The notes under the pieces were generated by a model. The model had not been told where the DNA came from, made no database searches, and was given only the letters and a program-made list of their open reading frames with translations. Below are positions 57,675-64,000 of a DNA stretch of 64,000 nt, one piece after another; position 1 is the first letter of the stretch, and the number at the start of each line of letters is the position of its first letter. The translations under genes and the position numbers were made by a program. The DNA is from Anaeramoeba flamelloides (lineage: Eukaryota > Metamonada > Anaeramoebidae): the NCBI GenBank assembly GCA_027625915.1, contig JANTQA010000047.1, positions 3,596,001 through 3,660,000 of the forward strand, read 5' to 3'.

Positions 57675-58633
57675 CTATATATCTAAACTAGATTTCAAAG
57701 ATTTTGACTCACTTTATAATGTTAATGGGAGTTGTTTTGAGGGTTTATTCCAGTATTCTTATCAAAAAAATATTTCAAAATTTTAGGGATCAGAATCATT
57801 TTTTCTAATTTTACAACTTTTTGTTTGCTTTTTCAATTTTTTGTTTTTCTTTTTTTTTTTTTTTTTTGGAAAAGATCAAGTGGAAAAAAAAAAGATATTA
57901 AAAAAACACAAATTCACATTACGAAAAATTGAGACCTATGTAATTGAGATGAAAATGAATATAATTATTAGCCAAAAATTCTTCTTATAAACTCTTTTTT
58001 CAGTGTAAGTTCAGTAATAAAAAATCCTGAATGCTCATTTCAAAAATTGTGACTCACTTTTTTTTTGGTTTTTGGTTTTATTTTGGTTAATTTGTAAAAT
58101 ATGAGATTTTTATTAGTTTAGAATGATTTAAAAGTGAATTATAAATCAGATTCAATTATTAGTTTGTTATTTAATACTAAATGATATATATTTTTTTTTC
58201 AATTTATTAAATCAGATGAGTCACAATTTTTGAAAAGGTGTTTATTTATATACACGTGTATCTTTATATTCTTATTTATAATAAGATCCCCAACAAAAAT
58301 TTCAAAAAAAATAATAATAATTAAATTATTATAGAGAAATTTGACCTATTTAGAACTTAAAAAATAACATTTAATCTACTTATTTTCGTTTTTACTTTTT
58401 CTACTTTTACAAAAAAAAATTTTACAAGGAATTGTTTATTTTTAAAAGGTAACAAAAAATAATTTATTTATGAACTTTGATTTTTTTTACAATTGGGTTA
58501 CTATTTCATAAAATCTTTTTCAATTTTTTAATTTTATCAATTTAATTTCAAAATTTCAACTTATCAAAAACAATCTATGAATTTTAAGGTTTTTTTTTGT
58601 TTTGAAATCTGAAAGTAAAATTGTATAAAAATA

Positions 58634-58690
58634 TTTATTTATTGTGAGAAAGGAGTAGTCAAAGAAAATTTACTAAATAAAAAAATAGAA
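58634..58690 (+). repeat. Family G short dispersed repeat, copy 2
   Basis: GAGAAAGGAGTAGTCAAAGA then AAATTTACTAAATAAAAAA matches 7366-7421 in the same orientation. Confidence 0.4.
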
Positions 58691-61600
58691 GAAGAAAAAT
58701 AATTAAAACATTAAAGTAAAAAAATATTATATCATTCACATGACCAAATTAAAAATTATCCACGTCCTGAAACAGGAGGGGTTATAACCCGATAGAAAGA
58801 TTATTAATAATAATATTCCACAAACTGTGATTAATAAATTGGTATTCCACAACTCCGAAAAGTGGAAATTGTATCAAAATAATGCATAAAAAGTTGTTTA
58901 AGTGAAAATTTTATTCGAATATTATCTAGGAATATTTACATAAAGATTCTTAAACTTGTTTTTGATGAATATTTTATAGACACAATAATATTCATTTTCT
59001 TTCCAATAAGATAAGATAAAGAAAAGGATAAGAAAAATGAAAAAAATGAAAAATTATTCCAATTAATGTAAAAATATATTAAATATAAATTTTAAGAAGT
59101 TCTAAAAAGGTTAATTGATTTTGGATTTATATGTTGATAAATCAAATGTTAATCTATTGACTCCAAGTTACAAATGAAAACTACCCAAAAAAAAACTATA
59201 ATGATAATAACCTGTCTCATAATATTATTTCAACAACTAAATTTATTTCATTAAAAAAAAAACAATTTCTAGTTTTTTTTCAATGAGGTTTTGTATTTTA
59301 AATCTTTTTAGTTAGATATCTTATGTATTTTTTTCTTGAATATTAACAATGAAATGATAATTTTTTTTTTTTTTGAATTTAATGAAACATTATTTCATTT
59401 AACCCCAATTTAAATTTACAAATTAGAAACAAGTTAATTCTCATTTAGATCTTAAAAAAAGTCTTGAATAATTATGGATAGATTAACCCAACAAATATTC
59501 AGCTGTGTCAATTATTTGGATTGTTTTTGTTTTTTATAATTATTCTGTTTTTTTATTATTAATAATGAATAAGCACGTGTTATTAAAAATATTTTTAAAT
59601 ATTTAATATTAAATATTTTTAAAGAATTTTGAAAAAATTGATATCCCTAAAAGTTGTTGTTTTGAAACTACTTTTTCTTTCAATATTTGTTATAAACTTG
59701 ATAAAATGATAATTTGTGTAAAAAAAATATTTTTGCCTAAAATTACCTAAAGTAAACGATTTCTGAGTTAAGGAATGTATATTTCTTATTGTTTGAATCA
59801 CATACTGAAAGTTTTGAAGGTTTTAAATGGATATTAGAAGAAAATAATTATTTTGGACCTTTTGAAATTGAAATCGAAATCCTTTTTAATCAATTTTTTA
59901 TTCTATTTTTTTTTTTTTTACAAATGGTTTTTAAAACGTCATTCAGTTGCAAATTTTTTTATTGCAATATCTATATTGTCACGAAATAAAAAGGCGTTAT
60001 TCTAATATATTTTAACAGAAGAAATTATTTTTGAAAAATCATATTGATTTTTATTACATTTTTTTTTTTTGATTGTTAAAGAAGATCGAAACGAACATTA
60101 TTATTTCTTCCTAATAGGTAAATAATAATTAAATTTTGTACTATTTTCAGAAAATATATAGATTTATTAGTTGTATTGAATATGAATATCAACTATTATT
60201 TGACGAATATTATTGGGCTTATTTCTTATTTTTTTTCAAGGTCTAATTATATTAAAATAATTGAAGTTTGAAAAAAAAATATTGCCTCTTTTGACTGATA
60301 CAAAGTTTAGAAATGTGTTTATAACAATGCTTGAAAATAAACCTACAATAAAGGAATAAAATTGACACGGAAATAGTGTATTTGAAACTAATCCTTTCTT
60401 TTTTTTTTTTCAGAATACCAAACAAAAAAGATCACTTTTCAGATAAATTTGTTAAAATCAAAAAAAAAAAATAAAATAAAATTAACCAAAGAGTATTTCT
60501 GAAGAATTGTTTTCTTTATCTTCTTAAATTGAAACGAGAAAAAACAAGCCTTAAGTTGGATTTATCACCATCATCACTATTCTTTTTGAACAAAACATTT
60601 TTTAATATATTTGTATTCAAAATTCTTTTTTTCAAATATTTTTATTAAAACAACTCCCATAATAAGAATACTATTTTAAAAATTAAAATTAAAGGAGTTA
60701 AATTCACGAAATCAAAAAACAATTAAAAATATTCAACACAGAAGAAAAATAATAATTATTAAAAAAATTTCAAGTATGATTAAGAATTAATTTTGAATTT
60801 TCAATTTAAATTGATAATAAATAATTATTAAATCAAACGAATTAGCCTAATAAATCTTTATTTCTTCAAGAAGAATTCAATAAATATCTATTTTTCCTGA
60901 TTCCGAACTCTAATATGATGATTTAACTGAAAATATGAATTTTAAAATTCATTTTAGGAATATAAAAAATATGAAATAAAATTGTTTCCAAAAATTTTTT
61001 AATAAAAGGTATTTTCCATTCAGTATTAAAAATATAACCAAGTAAAGGAGAAGTAATTGAATCAAATGTTACGGATAAGATCAAAAAATAATAAATTTTT
61101 ATTTATTTTTTCTTGCAAGATTTTTTTATTTTAATTGATTGACTCTTGTAATTAGTATGATAATTGTATTATACTAGAATATCTGACACTCTCATATTTA
61201 TTAAAATATTCCTTTATTTTATTAAACAAATGAGTTATATAATTCAGTTTCGAATAAATGGGGTACTTAAATTTTCTTAAATATACTTATCTATATAAGA
61301 TTGAATCAACCAATACATTTATTTGACATTTTTATTGGTATTTGATTCATCTTTTTAGTGATCTCAAAAATAGTTTTATTTTTTGGAAGAATTATTTAAA
61401 AAAAATTTAACCAAAACAAAAATAAAATAAAATAAAGAATAAAAATTGGCAAAAAAAAACACTAACTCTATGATAACATGAAGCAATCTAAATCCGTTTA
61501 TTATCTCATTTTATCATTGATTGGTCATTGTTCCTATTATAACTTCACCCATTTTTTTATCTTCCATAATATTGATAACCATAGGACAAGTAAAAATAAA

Positions 61601-62685
61601 ATATCTTTTATTTTTATCAAAAAAGGTTCTTCATTTTGCCATATAATATAGGAAAGAAAAAATTTCCAAGATTTTTTTTTACATTGTATAAACATTTTTT
61701 TTCTTGTTTGTTTTTTCTTCAGATTCAAATAAAAATTTGATATTATTTTGGATAACTTTTTTCTATTCTTTATTTATGTTATTTTTTAGTTTTTTTTCTC
61801 ATTTGAAAACGAAAACAAAAATATACCTAAAATACAAAAGTTGTATCATTAGCCATAACTGAAATGGTAATATAAAAAAATAAATTGAAGTAAATTTGGT
61901 ATTGTTCATGAAGCAAATATTTTTCCATAACGATGACTTTTGAAGATCAGTCAAAGTTTGTGACTAAAAACTTTTTTTATCACTTTGTACTTTTGCTTAA
62001 TTTTATCTACTCTTTGACTCTATTTTTAATATATTTCTTCTTTCAGACCATAAACTTAAAAAACAATAATTTTTTTTTTTTATTTATTATAAAAATTTTA
62101 ATTGTTTTCAATTTAGTTTTAAAACTTTATTGATATTTTTAATTTTATTCCTTATATTATCATTAAAATTTTCCTTGACCTTTCTGAGAAACTTCCATTA
62201 ATTATATGTATAATTAAATTTAATCTATCAAGATATATCCAATCAAATTTTATTTTATTTTCAAAAAAACTTCTTTGAGATAAGTCCTAAAAGTTATCTC
62301 TTTTTTTTGCTTCATGATCATAAAAAAATTTTTTCAAAAAAAAATTAAATATTTGTGAAATCTCACTTTTAGATAATTTCAATTATAATAAAAATTATTG
62401 ATTAATAAAAGATCTTGAATCAAAAAAATATTTTTAAAGGTATTTTACTATTTAAGTTGAAAAATCCAATTGTACAGGTTCTATTAAAAATTTTTTTCAA
62501 ATTTTAATAGTAAAAAATTTGAAGATTTTTTTTTCAGAGTTAAGAGGTTACTATTTTATATATTTTAAAAACATTTTAAATCTGATGAATATCTTTCAAC
62601 TAGAGAATCAATTATTTGGGCCATTAAAGAATTATTTGTTCTTTTAAATTGAAAATTATAATTTTTTTTTTGATTTTCCTTTTAG

Positions 62686-62990
62686 GTTTTCGAGAATTTA
62701 AAAGAATTGAGAAAGTCTATAGATTTTCGTTAGGTTTTTTTTACTTCTGGAAAACCGCCTTTAGCTTTTTTTTACTTGTCGAAATAAACCGAAAATTTAT
62801 ATAAATTTTCTGTTTATTTCAAAAAGTAAAAAAAACCTAGAACACATAACAAATAAAATAGAAACCCCCAAGAAAAGCTAGGCACTCTATGGTACTTGAC
62901 AGAAACTTTCGTTAGGTTTTCCAGAATTCAAAAGAATAGAGTATAATCAAAGATTTGACTCAATTCTTTTGTTTTCTGGAAAACCAATGA
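62686..62990. repeat. Family D complex palindromic element, copy 2
   Basis: Contains two TTTCGTTAGGTTTT units, the hairpin GAAATAAACCGAAAATTTAT with AAATTTTCTGTTTATTTC, and GAACACATAACAAATAAAAT then AGAAACCCCCAAGAAAAGCT, which matches copy 1 in reverse complement. TTCTGGAAAACC repeats mark both sides. Confidence 0.6.
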
Positions 62991-63073
62991 CACGGAACAT
63001 TTACCATTAGTTATTTTTTTTCCGTATATGAGTTTTTTTAGATGAGTAGAGTGTTTTCAAAACTCTAAGTTAT

Positions 63074-63240
63074 TACTGGTATTTAAACAATAAATGGGAT
63101 TTTTTTTCACTTCATTTTTAATTTCTCTTTTTTAAATGAACATAGATCAAGAACCTCTTTCTTTAAGAACTATATTTATAAAAAAAAAATATGGAAAAGG
63201 AAGTGAAAATTATTTCCCATTTAGAATTCAAATACCAGTA
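63074..63240. repeat. Family C MITE, copy 3
   Basis: Left TACTGGTATTTAAACAATAA then ATGGG; right CCCATTTAGAATTCAAATAC then CAGTA. Inner GGAAGTGAAAATTATTT mirrors the TTTTTTTTCACTTC on the left. Confidence 0.78.
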
Positions 63241-63459
63241 TCTATTCCAAAAAATATCCGAAAGTTAAATTTATGCAAAATCCATTGTCACAACCATTTA
63301 ACAAGTTTTTACCCCAAAATAGACCTTTTTCCTACACCAGAGACTTTGAAAAATCGTAGTAATATGAACAACAATAAATTCAACAGCCACATGATTTTTA
63401 AAAACTGGGATGTTGATTATATTATGAATAAACTCAATTTAAAAGGGATGAAACGATAA
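63136..63459 (+). CDS. Doubtful 107-codon frame starting inside a family C MITE
   Basis: Starts at an ATG inside the element (MNIDQEPLSLRTIFIKKK), reads through its right TIR as FPFRIQIPVS, and continues about 73 residues beyond (NLCKIHCHNHLTSFYPKIDL, HMIFKNWDVDYIMNKLNLKG) to TAA. The part beyond the MITE has protein-like composition (H, W, D, P), so it could be an exon or relic into which the MITE landed. No family is recognised. Confidence 0.2.
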   Translation: MNIDQEPLSLRTIFIKKKYGKGSENYFPFRIQIPVSIPKNIRKLNLCKIHCHNHLTSFYPKIDLFPTPETLKNRSNMNNNKFNSHMIFKNWDVDYIMNKLNLKGMKR

Positions 63460-63692
63460 TTGAACAAGTAGTTTTGTCTAACTTGGAATTTTCTATTAAT
63501 TATTCCATATGAGTTTTGTGAGACACTGTAATGTTGATAAATTTCAATTAGAATCCCAGTCCAATAAAAAAAATGTCGACTGTATTGGTGAATGAGACAA
63601 AACAAACAATTACGATCTTGTTTCAAATTTAGTAATTATCTTCGATTTGTTTCATTTTTTCCTTTTTTCAATTTTTTGATTTTTTTTTTAAA

Positions 63693-63984
63693 ATGAGTTT
63701 AATTTTACTTGCAGACGAAGTTTGTAAAGCAAGTTCTTATTTCTATGGGTTTGTCTTTCAATTTTAAATTCTACTTCACTTTTCTAAATCCAAAATGAAT
63801 CTTGCAACTAAAATTTTACTCCTTCAAATATGAAAAAAAAAAAAAAAAAACAAACAAACAAACACATCAAATTAAAAAAAATTAACCAAATTTATCAAAA
63901 AACACCAATTTTAGATTTTTTTGGAGCTGTGATTGCATTAGTATTTGCAGCATTTGGTTCAGCATATGGTGTTGCTAAAAATGG
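63693..63984 (+). CDS. V-type ATPase proteolipid subunit c, first exons (3' partial)
   Basis: Subunit c forms the proton-carrying ring of the V0 sector in vacuolar or endosomal membranes. Exon 63915-63984 encodes FFGAVIALVFAAFGSAYGVA then KNG, the first transmembrane helix and the AYGxAKxG turn that separates subunit c from c''. It is bordered by CAATTTTAG and G|GTAATA. A plausible first exon is 63693-63723 (MSLILLADEV, donor T|GTAAAG), whose phase 1 end joins T+AT to give Tyr before FFGAV, comparable with YAPFFG in yeast Vma3. The first exon is inference; the second is firm. The rest of the gene lies beyond the right edge. Confidence 0.8.
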
Positions 63985-64000
63985 GTAATAACTCACTTCT

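Larger units (their letters stand above)
56820..63692. other. 6.9 kb intergenic region before the V-ATPase gene
   Basis: Contains family B, G, D and C elements, a TA microsatellite near 57652-57674, and several short protein-like stretches on the plus strand between 59460 and 60240 (MDRLTQQIFSCVNYLD; SFEGFKWILEENNYFGPFEI; VKEDRNEHYYFFLI; YRFISCIEYEYQLLFDEYYW). The last two are bordered by GT and AG signals. I cannot assemble them into a supported gene. Confidence 0.45.

Overview
The window is a very AT-rich nuclear segment from a protist. Protein-coding exons stand out as islands of higher complexity in a sea of A/T homopolymers, (TA)n runs and short mobile elements. Introns are spliceosomal (mostly GTAA.../...AG), and TAA, TAG and TGA all act as stops, so the code is standard. 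Proteins carry long K/E/N/D-rich inserts. The style, together with the RGS-DUF547 protein, recalls anaerobic amoeboflagellates such as Anaeramoeba; that assignment is inference and not proved by the sequence.

Layout. 2-5697 (+): USP25/28-type deubiquitinase, 5' end outside the window, split by a 2.6 kb intron that holds a fold-back element and a second repeat. 8072-10534 (-): archaeal/eukaryotic-type prolyl-tRNA synthetase, three exons, with a one-base frame disruption in a T run. 15849-20780 (-): PAN3 deadenylase pseudokinase subunit, with a 2.8 kb intron. 26862-28322 (+): CDC14 dual-specificity phosphatase, intronless, with a 115-residue charged insert. 31593-31727 (+): a possible 44-residue membrane microprotein. 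32004-37763 (+): a probable multi-exon gene with a PAS-like N terminus and a coiled-coil C terminus, separated by a roughly 3.7 kb intron. 46290-47438 (+): orphan basic protein. 54195-56819 (+): coiled coil, RGS and DUF547 protein. 63693-63984 (+): start of a V-ATPase proteolipid (subunit c) gene that runs off the right edge.

Between and inside the genes lie several families of small inverted-repeat elements, none with a recognisable transposase: A (about 200 bp, TA-flanked, TIR starting CAGTCAGTT, six copies), B (about 430 bp, four copies), C (about 170 bp, three good copies and relics), D (two complex palindromic copies), E (520 bp, two copies) and G (about 55 bp, two copies). There are also a 1.3 kb fold-back rich in ATCGCGAT palindromes, a 0.75 kb TIR element, and a large diverged inverted repeat (arms 33.2-34.3 and 38.4-39.6 kb) that brackets the second half of the PAS-like gene.

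The genes are housekeeping or signalling genes and form no operon-like pathway: ubiquitin removal, translation, mRNA deadenylation, mitotic phosphatase, G-protein/PAS-type signalling and proton pumping. The recurring theme is architecture: three genes each have one giant, element-laden intron, while other introns are 80-640 bp and three genes have none.
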